Shown here in pieces: positions 24,701 to 30,101 of a stretch of DNA of 31,494 nt. The notes beneath the pieces were generated by a model. The model was given only the letters and a program-made list of their open reading frames with translations. It searched no databases and had not been told where the DNA came from. Position numbers and translations under genes: made by a program. Numbering within the stretch: the stretch's first letter is position 1; the number at the start of each line of letters is the position of its first letter. Source of the stretch: a virus; IMG/VR virus record IMGVR_UViG_3300009499_000131, positions 1 to 31,494 of that record; one strand, 5' to 3'.

Positions 24701-25303
24701 TTCAATCGCAAGGGTTCCAGTTTCTCCGGCCGCCAACATTAAAGCTGGACCAAAACCGGCAAAATTTTCGGCTTCTTCAACTAATTGTTTTTTGAAATCC
24801 TTGCCACCTAATCGACCTCCAAGAGTTGGATAATATTTCAATGCCCACTTGAGGCGGTCGGGAATTTCCTCGGCCATTCTGTCAGATTCTTCACGAGTAT
24901 ATGGCGTGGTAGGTGATACCATCTCCCTTATGCCTTTGAAGATTTCTGGGATACCAACGTCAACAGGTTTCTTTTTTTCGTGTCCCAACCGCTCCCTCAT
25001 CGTTCTGGTATCGCCCGACTCATCCCACATAGGACCTAACCCTATCCCAGTAGATTTCTGTTGCATCGGTATTGGCTTAGTTAGAGGATATATTTTGCCC
25101 GAAGGAGAGGTGTATTGTTTAAGACCCATTCGGCGATATATTTCAAGGTCAGCTTCGTTGGGTTCGATAAGGTCTTCGGCTGTAGGTGCGGGTTCTTCTT
25201 GGAGTGTAGGCTTTTTTACTCCCGCAAGCTCTTCAAGAGAACGGATGGGAGCTTTGACAATGGAGGTTTTGACGCCAGCAAGCTCTTCCAGGGTTTTTAT
25301 CAT
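15722..25303 (-). CDS. Giant polyvalent protein: DNA methyltransferase, DarB/Sno-like helicase, metallopeptidase, LPD38-like
   Basis: 3193 residues from ATG 25303. Order: N-terminal twin LEELAGVK repeats (5-12, 23-30); Gly/Ala-rich hydrophobic region (about 170-290); adenine-type methyltransferase with EPTAGTG at 703-709 and NPPF at 761-764; low-complexity Glu/Arg/Pro linker (about 890-1020); SF2 helicase of Strawberry-notch/DarB type with GHQTGVGKGR at 1118-1127, DESH at 1245-1248 and QILGRINRKG at 1630-1639; zinc peptidase HEVGHH at 2227-2232 with E2280 as likely third ligand; then about 900 mostly helical residues with an LPD38-like segment from 2871 (FWNANAQDMSKVYRTFQERP). Polyvalent proteins of phages are thought to enter the host with DNA and counter defences; P1 DarB is the classical case. 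It closes the right-arm operon. Confidence 0.88.
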   Translation of the reverse strand: MIKTLEELAGVKTSIVKAPIRSLEELAGVKKPTLQEEPAPTAEDLIEPNEADLEIYRRMGLKQYTSPSGKIYPLTKPIPMQQKSTGIGLGPMWDESGDTRTMRERLGHEKKKPVDVGIPEIFKGIREMVSPTTPYTREESDRMAEEIPDRLKWALKYYPTLGGRLGGKDFKKQLVEEAENFAGFGPALMLAAGETGTLAIEWGIIYPTLFKAVGIGGAAISKIPRVAKATEAIKKMGGLTKLAEKFPRGYARAANITKAVEKGLGVGGILAGAEVLGKDMEPGEVIKHVGKRAALVGAIAGTFQTASEVDTAIYTSRLRNALVKASNSRFAGKLREVDAMAKSTAKSAAYSSLTSLKKAEMQAIDKIVSAAEAQLLGIKGDTLYQLGQEAVESPQRAAERMIRYGLEPGRPLLKGVEALKTGLGKTKPFIEMPMTKVAEVIETSKEIGQMIKHPIRAAQRAAVKISPTTIPKQPSAGVIPPPVRSTAPITKPEAVKVAPEAKIADLSKRADIAFKQNDLDAMQTIVQESWELPETPEAKALERRIQILDGEMLARTRRRQAQPPTIANIGTVDNINVVGLADRFSERLKTSTEPIDNRQVKQWVADALGVSRADLTPEKGYSHKKVQEAMELAIVKAARGIVEENRGYSEETINALVELYDRQPILTARTGTSIEGQAYSTPAPLAFIASELAHIGPGTVVYEPTAGTGMLTIVADPANVIVNEIDPTRAEILRSQGYASVTENDARKAYLEPISDAVIMNPPFGKHKEVRFDGFKLSHIEHIIAAENLKAMRDEGRAVMIIAAPKKMGKYSTPEWIFGNYIYSHYNVIGDFEVAGDLYRRQGAAWPVRIIAIHGRKKSENYGPKAGIFRAKSWSEVYNMMKEILANEPAETTYTTTGEEPGRAEAIGRGAEERTAEELAEIRGPVGRPIEPAGERPEVEGGAGERITQRGPAGRLPGERSGPSRVPAGEREVQPEPSPVSKPSVFEREPAAEERAAAERKERPAIEELRRKPEVKRAEKRKPVGMVGPTALGKLQVKYKPSSKAPAPNENIPTYLEPHVTAALEKLQQSVGDIDDYVREQLQYKSNTEMWGHLSATQIDSVALALDRIDKGSALIVGHQTGVGKGRVGAALVRREILNGRKPIFFTSGKHLFTDFFRDLFDVGLTEDQIKPLMMNADVDIKDQKNRVVFKKHGSRPAADRAIHKAIRDKDYNLVLSTYHQVNTETRKQRMQIAELIKGQLLILDESHNAAGESQTGEYIREMLIPHSSGVLFSSATYAKTPKTMTLYARTGLLDAFDGDRDNMLEAVQTGGEPYQEVIAAALARANSYIRTELDFSGVKYETTIDARHLERDTERADKVTEVFRQIISFDERFAGTVIEPKKKEAKAQAKRTKSVGTTIGHTNFAAVAHNAIKQMLLALKIDETVDQVIQALQAGKRPIVALENTMGSFLDRYVKQNGLDAGDIISDFDYREVMLNMLRNTLRYQKVYSWGDVEVVYVKVDDLPLDLQDAYHATENHIKEMELDLPGSPIDEIISQLEVEGYKVGEITGRDKRLIKKGKDKYELALRSSAERDKTSIVYDYNYGDTDALIVNVAGAEGMSAHASVKFRNQEQRVMIVVQPAADINKFVQILGRINRKGQVVEPEYKILMTALPSELRPAAILENKMRSLNANTSAKTKGAYQQKEIPDILNLYGEYIVAQYITQNPDILRQMGLDIEVSKYEDAMGTGNYHGPWNEDKIARRFTGRLALLSVEQQQEFYDWAEPEFDNLIEYLTKTDQNELISTDKDYKAEEVTTKTIFVGEPGNVFQEPAALDKMSVVLEGRPMTTIEIKDEIQSVVEKANVSSPNSYMGLIRERVDFAWSEYEAGLNRKGRKVKRNTVAAYERARGMLSQIKLGSIRRDAEGNPFILLEIIDTFGKKEYAINPAAPSNIRLRIAIPHPARSVVISLAQFENSQRFYGKLDKYFNIPTDQKEERYIANGNIIAAMGVLVGDSENSKKQVRPKVINYTMADGSRRQGLLLPKTYDPSYDLPTSINMIPEAAVAYLMDNPRGVFHLKVGEARIFKAGKNSAYIEVPKSKARGLKYFGDSRLREIVGEFETWKQAMRADFSSAKLLDALVYLKGRGNSIKSDDAAPETAREYNNAHRDKPEDVGFAAEPKVPRKIALKRGVTKPAKISQRDIVNYLSKALGVSIKGVATFRKKKPGWYNKRTRGIRLRNVNNLRTATHEVGHHIDVYFNDTASKKMSHAWYGLGAELVRLGKAAYGKKRPEGGYKMEGYAEFVFGWLTGAIDLKKEAPRMLKFFEDNYLKDNADIADILHTAKDMIEQWKEQGAEARFDSQIAQKLKPLKNWKERFSLWWSTTWADVSTPIQRALQENVPSRSLEFGSKDPGFLFGFLTQTEGARARTFVIDHTIDIWGNVTGKSLKEVLRPVADEIKDFMRYVVAVRAISLHSRELESGFDNEDALYIYQKYHSLKWEKIALELTEWNHRVLGYLVQAGGLEEEAARRMRELNPVYVPFFRSFAPGEKRRTPKGVGRGLIKRGKGVYKIIGSGRPIEDPLESMITQTRRLISIAHKSMIARALAEVERKTPGLAGLIERVPPPMKATTFDAKQLKKQLIDLGIDVVPGDLDDAMLTVFGNSPIFLGKEHIISVIVDGKRQWYQVAPELYRVLEDLDQFQLPKLLNLILGKANRLCRLGATGIHAAFGLVRNPIRDILDTTVKARYARGPVAFAKGVAKDLSYTGLAKALGIDANKAAERFSDIGGQISGYLGQDRTGIQHLKGDMLTNTVAGHAIRTVRHPVDAMRALFGIPESGLRIEEFERALKDWMAKHQTQGGEPPPDAIVYAFQYASDQTINYRRAGLYGRWLNSMITFWNANAQDMSKVYRTFQERPKSAMLWGLSVLTLPAVGIWWLNKDEKWYKELPAYEKANHIHIPVFKRIKQVPLLGRFVAKYKIGKELDYVLRIPVPFLMGHIFQSMPVTVIDALYTVDPGKITDFLGEVYKADIKPLFDWPAAIGPYLDIRRNKDWADRPIVPRSVEGKMPEDQYNDYTTAFAKTLGKIFKQSPSQIEYALNSYSGGIYRRIAKSTELATGHRGKELTPKDWPLIGTLFLRDPYAPKKSIEDFYSEMELLNRMYQSDRIKPDSKMDLRRRKLNNRNRYISLFWKKLRVAKTIDERKQIYAKIGGLIKTVK
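15854..15878 (+). repeat. 25 bp exact repeat, copy 2
   Basis: Lies in the last 50 codons of the polyvalent gene, encoding KPDSKMDL on the minus strand, and is identical to 12027-12051. This is probably the source copy because it lies in an intact frame. Confidence 0.75.
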
Positions 25304-25307
25304 TTAA

Positions 25308-25386
25308 TGTCGCTCTGGCCAATTTTGGGCATTTATTGACCATTTTACACAAGCACAACACCAAGTCGTTACGTAAGTCCTTTATT
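25308..25386 (-). promoter_or_regulatory. Bipartite site, copy 1, upstream of the polyvalent gene
   Basis: A 24 bp block (25308-25331, 22 of 24 identical) and a 25 bp block (25362-25386, 22 of 25 identical) match blocks at 31253-31276 and 31307-31331. Both pairs are separated by exactly 30 bp. The first block begins 5 bp from ATG 25303 and contains the imperfect palindrome TGGCCAA-TT-TTGGGCA. The second contains GACTT twice, 12 bp apart. It is either a shared promoter/activator region for two minus-strand transcription units or a duplicated recombination site. The rest of the 25304-25439 gap holds no gene. Confidence 0.6.
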
Positions 25387-25439
25387 TGCAAAGACTTTAT
25401 TCAGATTAAGTACCTAATCTTTCGACTTTTTGATCCAAT

Positions 25440-26324
25440 TCATTTAATCGCACCCCTGGCCCTTAGTGCTTCTAATATTTCTATCTGGGTTGCACCTTGA
25501 GTAATGGCACGAGTTACAAGACTTTTGGTGTCGTCATCTAAATTGCGCCAATAGCTATTGAGATACGGCCGGGGTGCTATAGGGGCGGTACGGTTTACTT
25601 CGAGTGTGCCTAACGGTAAATTCTCAAGAGGGGGATTGGATGGACTATAATAACTTTCCGTTTCTCCCCTTCTCGCTGACCTGTATTCGTCCAAACGTGA
25701 TTTATACTGTTCGAGCTGCTCAATATAATATTTTCGCTGATCTTCCCTGCCAGGGATAGGAGAACCAATCGCATCATAAGTTGCTTCCAACGCCCTCTCA
25801 ATTGTGTGCATGATACTGATGATGTCTTTTTCGCCCAGATCATCATCAGCGTCTTTTCTTGCCAATTTTCTACCTTCTGCCTGTGTGATTAGTCCCTCTT
25901 TAACCATCTTCATAATAGGGGAAAGAGTTGCCGGCCTATCCTGGCCGTAGTATTTCGTCCTTGCCTTAGTGAAATCTATATCAGCCCGCATGGCTTCTGT
26001 CTCTAAGGGGTCTCTCAGCATCGGCGCCATTGCCTGGCCCAGCACCCTCTGCGCAAACGGGTCAAGTCCGCTCACTCCGCCCCGGTAGGTCCCTTTCGGA
26101 TTGACCACGTCCCACATCCTCCCCAGGAAGCCCTCCGGCTCTTCCTGGGCCATCAGGGACGAAAAGCCCTGTTCAGGGTCCGCTAAGTATCTCTTCAGAA
26201 CCTCGGTGTTGAAGTTCTCTTTTTTCGATTTACCGATAGCATCGAATATCTGCATCATCGCATCCCGGTTGGCGAATGCGTATGGGTCCGGCCTGGCCGG
26301 CGGTGCGAAATATATATTAGGCAT
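25440..26324 (-). CDS. Virion-like protein of unknown function
   Basis: 294 residues, start ATG 26324 with AAGGAG, which overlaps the stop of the previous gene. N-terminus MPNIYFAPPARPDPYAF is Pro-rich; the middle is helical (AQRVLGQAMAPMLRDPLETEAMRADIDFTKA, DIISIMHTIERALEATYDAIGSP). The C-terminal 45 residues (DDTKSLVTRAITQGATQIEILEALRARGAIK) look like a small helical domain. It lies directly upstream of the polyvalent protein and downstream of another virion-like gene, an order typical of phage genes for internal virion or ejection proteins. Role inferred from position. Confidence 0.55.
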   Translation of the reverse strand: MPNIYFAPPARPDPYAFANRDAMMQIFDAIGKSKKENFNTEVLKRYLADPEQGFSSLMAQEEPEGFLGRMWDVVNPKGTYRGGVSGLDPFAQRVLGQAMAPMLRDPLETEAMRADIDFTKARTKYYGQDRPATLSPIMKMVKEGLITQAEGRKLARKDADDDLGEKDIISIMHTIERALEATYDAIGSPIPGREDQRKYYIEQLEQYKSRLDEYRSARRGETESYYSPSNPPLENLPLGTLEVNRTAPIAPRPYLNSYWRNLDDDTKSLVTRAITQGATQIEILEALRARGAIK

Positions 26325-26336
26325 AGTTTAAGCTCC

Positions 26337-27239
26337 TTAATATCTTGCATACATTGCACCAGCTTGAGGTGTTACAGTACCTACTGTTGGCATTCCTCCT
26401 CCGCCACGAGAAAATATATTACCCCCTCCCCCTAACATCATAGCCATAGCCGCTGGCCCGGCAATCTGGCTGAACGTACTCGGGCCCGTATCACCCGGAT
26501 CGTACATTTGCCTCGTCTCTCCTAATATCGTACCTGCTGCGCCAGCCGGACCCTCCTGCTTATACGGGAACAACAGCGTTTGTAATAGTGCGAGATAATC
26601 CGCCTCATCCTGGGCCGTCTCTATCTGTCTGGGCAGGCCGCCGTATGCCGTCGCCGCCTCCGTTTTTCGCAGTGGTGCTTTTGAGGCGTAGTCGCTGGCC
26701 TCTATCAACGGCCCCGCCGCCCCCGTCTGCCGTTCCCTCTCGCGGTCATAGAGCGCACCTAAGTAGCCCATCCGGTCGGCTGAATACCCCCTCCTGGTAG
26801 CCCCCTCCTGCTTCAAGGCTGGGCTGGAAAAATCACCGTGACCCACTAATTGCAGCCGTCTCCTCAGCTCGTTTATCGCCTCCTCCTCCTCCATCTTCGA
26901 GGCCTCCCGGTATCCCTGGTAGGCCGGTGAGGTCATGGGGTCGTAACCGCCTTCCACCGTCTTTTTAAGCTGGCCTATCCCCGTCGTTATCCCGCTGGGA
27001 ATCCCCTTATTAAGATATTCCTGCAACCACTGCTGCCCCTCCGCTTCGATACCGGTCATACCCGGTATCTTTCGGGTCGGGAACTGTACGTTTTTCTTAG
27101 TGAGGCCTAAAAGAAATTTCCTGGCCTCACTTTGTTCCGGCGAATCAGGAATACTCTGAAAGCCGCCACCGCTATTCTTTGAAGCCAACATAGACCCGCC
27201 CGTTGCTATTGCTGTGGCCCCTATCAATGCCCACGACAT
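26337..27239 (-). CDS. Gly-rich virion-like protein, candidate internal/ejection protein
   Basis: 300 residues. The N-terminus MSWALIGATAIATGGSMLAS is hydrophobic and Gly-rich, followed by SIPDSPEQSEARKFLLGL, helical repeats with many Glu and Arg, and a C-terminal hydrophobic Gly-rich patch (AGPAAMAMMLGGGGNIFSRGGGGMP). This pattern (helical body with hydrophobic Gly/Ala ends) is common in podophage internal virion or DNA-ejection proteins. GAGGTG precedes ATG 27239, which overlaps the cupin-like gene by 16 bp. I do not recognise a named family. Confidence 0.55.
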   Translation of the reverse strand: MSWALIGATAIATGGSMLASKNSGGGFQSIPDSPEQSEARKFLLGLTKKNVQFPTRKIPGMTGIEAEGQQWLQEYLNKGIPSGITTGIGQLKKTVEGGYDPMTSPAYQGYREASKMEEEEAINELRRRLQLVGHGDFSSPALKQEGATRRGYSADRMGYLGALYDRERERQTGAAGPLIEASDYASKAPLRKTEAATAYGGLPRQIETAQDEADYLALLQTLLFPYKQEGPAGAAGTILGETRQMYDPGDTGPSTFSQIAGPAAMAMMLGGGGNIFSRGGGGMPTVGTVTPQAGAMYARY

Positions 27240-27790
27240 ACTGACACCTCGCTTTCTTTTGAAATTAGTCCCTTTTCACCGGTGTCTATTCTAAGAGTTT
27301 TTTTGACCTCTTCAGGCAATTCATCGTATGTTTTTGCTATCACCTCTTCTTCGATTTTTTCCAAATCCGTCTCTTCAGTTGCGTGAACGGTTATCCAGAC
27401 AGTGTCCTCGTGAAAATAACCAATTCGTTTTGTTCCTGCCTGGGTAATGCCGGAACAGGGTGCTTTGATTCTTTCTACACCCTTCTCTGTCAATATAGAA
27501 ACATCACCCTTGAGAACAAAAAAAGGATGCGTTGTTTTGTGCAGTTTGGTCACCACTACCATCCCTTTTAGCCCTGTCATTTCACGAATATAAAGACCAT
27601 CGGCAAAAGTGTGGCGCAGGGGAAAAGCCTCATCGCCGAACTTTGCTCCTGGCACTCTCCCAAGTGCTGATTCCAATTTAAGCATTTTTTTTATGATCTC
27701 TTTGGGAGATGGTACTTTTTCCAGGTCCTCCGCCATTGTGCAAACCCCCTCAACTTTTGCTAATCCGCTAACCAATGTTCCAAGTACCAT
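27224..27790 (-). CDS. Cupin-like phage protein
   Basis: 188 residues. The core THPFFVLKGDVSILTEKGVERIKAP, GITQAGTKRIGYFHEDTVWITVHATEETDLEKIEEE has the short-strand pattern of a cupin barrel, and I know this sequence type as a conserved hypothetical protein near structural genes of tailed phages. Two ATGs each have a good ribosome binding site: 27790 (AGGGGG, 7 nt) and 27736 (AGGGGG, 8 nt, giving MAEDLEKVPSPK). The shorter form lacks a mildly hydrophobic 18-residue lead. Both forms may be made. The function is unknown; HED may be a metal ligand group. Confidence 0.7.
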   Translation of the reverse strand: MVLGTLVSGLAKVEGVCTMAEDLEKVPSPKEIIKKMLKLESALGRVPGAKFGDEAFPLRHTFADGLYIREMTGLKGMVVVTKLHKTTHPFFVLKGDVSILTEKGVERIKAPCSGITQAGTKRIGYFHEDTVWITVHATEETDLEKIEEEVIAKTYDELPEEVKKTLRIDTGEKGLISKESEVSVCRGH

Positions 27791-27814
27791 ATTATTACCC
27801 CCTAAAATAATTTT

Positions 27815-28024
27815 TTAATTGACTTTACAAAGGCCCGCCGCCCCCAAAAAGCGGGAACCACATCCCTGAGATTTGACGGCGGCTTGGACCAAAGAAATCA
27901 CGGCACGCTCTTTGACAAATCGAGACCCGTCTCGATGAACAATCGATTCAGGGCGAATTTTCTCCAAGCCAGAAATGAAATCATCAATGAGCTTGTTCAG
28001 TAGCGGGTCGCTCTCTGCAAGCAT
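27815..28024 (-). CDS. Small unknown protein
   Basis: 69 residues from ATG 28024. AAAGGGG precedes it and the previous stop lies 1 nt before the ATG, so I chose this start over an upstream in-frame ATG at 28099. The product has a helical first half (DPLLNKLIDDFISGLEKIRPESIV) and ends with Gly and Cys residues (GCGSRFLGAAGLC). No family recognised. Confidence 0.55.
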   Translation of the reverse strand: MLAESDPLLNKLIDDFISGLEKIRPESIVHRDGSRFVKERAVISLVQAAVKSQGCGSRFLGAAGLCKVN

Positions 28025-28025
28025 T

Positions 28026-28442
28026 CTATAACCCCTTTCCTTCTCTGCGTTGATTTTCCAACAACCACAAACGCATAGAACCCTCGACATTCGAGGCATC
28101 CTGCATCAAACCGGTAAAGGCCGTGAAGGATATATGACCAGTTTTGTAATACCCACAAACATGCACAATCAATTCAGTCAGCGGTAACAATTTACAAAAC
28201 ACCGAACAGACCGCTTCGCCTAAATCTTTATCGGAACAATTCATCAATGCCTCGCACCGCTGCAGGTATTCTTCATGTGTGGGCTTCAACACTGCGTATA
28301 TCCTGCGGTCTGGATTTGCCGCGACTGCCAATTGACCGGGTTCAGTGTTCTCAAGGTCAGAAACGAAAGGTCCTAACACATCGGGAGGTAACTTGGCGAG
28401 CCGATCTATCACAGCTTCTATGAGTTTACTTTTAACATCCAC
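28026..28442 (-). CDS. Downstream ORF of a probable frameshifted gene pair
   Basis: 138 codons from a possible GTG at 28442, but the frame stays open upstream through GAA GAA, GGT and AAA codons to the A9 run. A -1 shift at 28454-28460 in the 41-codon frame enters exactly this frame, giving a continuous 172-residue protein starting MFTQLRQSIAAVETART. The body is helical (SKLIEAVIDRLAKLPPDVLGPFVSDLENTE, EEYLQRCEALMNCSDKDLGEAVCSVFCKLLPLTELIVHVCGYY). No family recognised. Making it from the GTG alone would need a ribosome binding site that is not clear. Confidence 0.55.
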   Translation of the reverse strand: MDVKSKLIEAVIDRLAKLPPDVLGPFVSDLENTEPGQLAVAANPDRRIYAVLKPTHEEYLQRCEALMNCSDKDLGEAVCSVFCKLLPLTELIVHVCGYYKTGHISFTAFTGLMQDASNVEGSMRLWLLENQRREGKGL

Positions 28443-28543
28443 TTCTTCACCAACTTTTTTTTTACCAGCTCCTGTTTCGCTTTATCGAACACCGTCCTTG
28501 CTGTTTCTACGGCTGCTATGGATTGCCTTAACTGGGTAAACAT
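28418..28543 (-). CDS. Upstream ORF of a probable frameshifted gene pair (41 residues)
   Basis: ATG 28543 to TAG 28418, with GAGG 8 nt upstream and an overlap with the previous stop region. The product starts MFTQLRQSIAAVETARTVFD and ends KKLVKKWMLKVNS. The last codons of the zero frame look like chance sequence, whereas the -1 frame after the slippery run continues into a well-formed protein. Confidence 0.5.
   Translation of the reverse strand: MFTQLRQSIAAVETARTVFDKAKQELVKKKLVKKWMLKVNS
28454..28475 (-). promoter_or_regulatory. dnaX-like -1 slippery site A AAA AAG with upstream AGGAG
   Basis: In the 28543 frame the codons read GTA AAA AAA AAG. The heptamer A AAA AAG is in the correct phase for -1 slippage, as in E. 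coli dnaX, and AGGAG lies 8 nt upstream of it, close to the dnaX stimulator spacing of about 10. After the shift, reading continues GTT GGT GAA into the 28442 frame. A sequencing error in the A9 run would give the same picture. Confidence 0.5.
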
Positions 28544-28743
28544 TCTACTACCTCTTTCTGGGCTTTGGACTTTTGTGCAAGATGTGTAAGCGACCCACGT
28601 ACCTCTAGTTCACAGAATCTAAGTCGCCCATTCACATCCAGATACGGAATGTCATCGCTTTTGACCAGCGCCCTCAAGAATTTCTGCGGTAAACCCAATC
28701 GTATTGCCAGAGATTCTAATGTAATGTAACTATAATCATTCAT
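28528..28743 (-). CDS. Small MerR/excisionase-like HTH protein
   Basis: 71 residues from ATG 28743 (an upstream in-frame start at 28767 is less likely). SYITLESLAIRLGLPQKFLRALVKSDDIPYLDVNGRLRFCELEVRGSL fits the HTH_17 pattern: helix-turn-helix, short wing with G-R-L-R-F, and a C-terminal helix. Such proteins work as recombination directionality factors or regulators. It lies downstream of two recombinases, so it may serve as their accessory factor. The stop overlaps the next start. Confidence 0.6.
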   Translation of the reverse strand: MNDYSYITLESLAIRLGLPQKFLRALVKSDDIPYLDVNGRLRFCELEVRGSLTHLAQKSKAQKEVVECLPS

Positions 28744-28856
28744 CGCATCTGAAAATACGACGGTCAAAAGGGATTGTCAATGACGTGGTAGGATATTGTA
28801 CGATAAAACGCGATAATGTCCTATGTGCTTTCTTAGGTCTTCGTAGATTTGCTGTG

Positions 28857-29141
28857 TTATTGGTATTTCTGCAAATACTCACCTGGCAGCTTGTCGGTAG
28901 GTAGGCTCCATTTTCTCTCGCTTACTTGGAAAAAAGGGTATATCCTCTTTTCCCTCCAACTCCGCATTGTACCACGGGATACACCAAATATGACTGCCCA
29001 TGTCGCCATGGACAAAGGTTTTGACATCCGTGGAGCGGCCAAATCACCTTTCTTTGAAACAATATTTTCCACGCGACTAAGACCAGCTTGTAGGTCCTCC
29101 AACTGCTGATTCATGTCTTTAATGTGTCTTTTTTTGGCCAT
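28857..29141 (-). CDS. HTH protein with coiled-coil start
   Basis: 94 residues. The first 30 (DMNQQLEDLQAGLSRVENIVSKK) form a short coiled coil. Residues 42-80 (LSMATWAVIFGVSRGTMRSWREKRIYPFFQVSERKWSL) make a MerR-like or phage HTH with recognition helix GTMRSWREK. No ribosome binding site is seen before ATG 29141. It lies just after the recombinase pair and may regulate it or bind its recombination sites. Confidence 0.55.
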   Translation of the reverse strand: MAKKRHIKDMNQQLEDLQAGLSRVENIVSKKGDLAAPRMSKPLSMATWAVIFGVSRGTMRSWREKRIYPFFQVSERKWSLPTDKLPGEYLQKYQ

Positions 29142-29213
29142 GATAAAATCGGTAGATTATGGTGTTCATTGATAGTGACATTTTGTACCTAAAAAATAAA
29201 AAATTACCTTCGC

Positions 29214-30101
29214 TCATAAGTCCTTATTATTACTTGCATTTACAGAGGCATTCAATGTCTGCTCTGTATTGTCTTTGGATGCACCACAACCGACCTCTCT
29301 GCGAAACAGCCTAAGACTCTCCGTAATCCCCGTTTTTAGGCTCTTAGCGTAGATTCCCGTGGTCCGATAGTCCTCATGTCCGAGCTGCTCCTTGAGCTGT
29401 TTTAGGTTGCCAGATGAATTTAGGAATAATGTGGCAAAAGTGTGTCTCAGGGAATATGGTTTGAGCTCAGGAAACCCGGCCTTTTGGAAAAGTTGCTTAA
29501 CCATGTAATATAAGCCCTGATAACCCATCGGCTTGCCCCGCGTGTTCAGAAATACAAACTCGTTTTTTCCAGCTGCCCCTCTGGTATCCTCGATATGTTT
29601 TTCCAGTATGGCTCTTAAAATCTCATCAATATCAACGACCCGGGCCTTGTGTCGCTTGCTCTTTTTTATATCGATCTGCGATTTACCTGAGTTGATCCCC
29701 AAATCTTTCACTCTTAAGGTACAGAGTTCCGATGGCCGTAAACCTGCACATAAGAGGATTTCAAAAACCACCCGTTCTCGTGCGCTGCATACCTGCCGGC
29801 ACTTTTCTATCTGTATTTTTGTTAAGTAGTCCGTGGATTCCAAACCCGTCTTATGCCGCCTTTTCTTGTCCTTTGCCTCAAAATCCCCTGCAGCCGCTCG
29901 AAGCAGAATGATCTTAATTATCTGGCCTGACCACAGCTTGCCTGTCTGTGTCCTATGCCCCTCGATGTTTAGCTCGCGGGCTATCTGCCAGGGGCCCAGC
30001 ACCTTCTTGCCTTTGCGTGGTTGGGCTTTGCGAACAATTATCGCGATTACATCCCGCTCACTTTTAAAATGCCCGTATGGTTTTCTACCGACTCTACTCA
30101 T
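29214..30101 (-). CDS. Tyrosine recombinase, downstream member of a tandem pair
   Basis: 295 residues from ATG 30101, which overlaps the stop of the upstream recombinase by 8 bp. Catalytic residues: R122 in GLRPSEL, R219 and H220 in SLRHTFAT (the usual first His of HxxR is Tyr), a His in LGHED and nucleophile Y251 in TTGIYAK. The N-terminal segment (GPWQIARELNIEGHRTQTGKLWSGQIIKIIL) strongly resembles the recognition segment of large serine recombinases rather than a SAM-like core-binding domain. The last 30 residues (Asn/Ser-rich) are extra. It probably acts with the upstream recombinase on a shared site. Confidence 0.85.
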   Translation of the reverse strand: MSRVGRKPYGHFKSERDVIAIIVRKAQPRKGKKVLGPWQIARELNIEGHRTQTGKLWSGQIIKIILLRAAAGDFEAKDKKRRHKTGLESTDYLTKIQIEKCRQVCSARERVVFEILLCAGLRPSELCTLRVKDLGINSGKSQIDIKKSKRHKARVVDIDEILRAILEKHIEDTRGAAGKNEFVFLNTRGKPMGYQGLYYMVKQLFQKAGFPELKPYSLRHTFATLFLNSSGNLKQLKEQLGHEDYRTTGIYAKSLKTGITESLRLFRREVGCGASKDNTEQTLNASVNASNNKDL

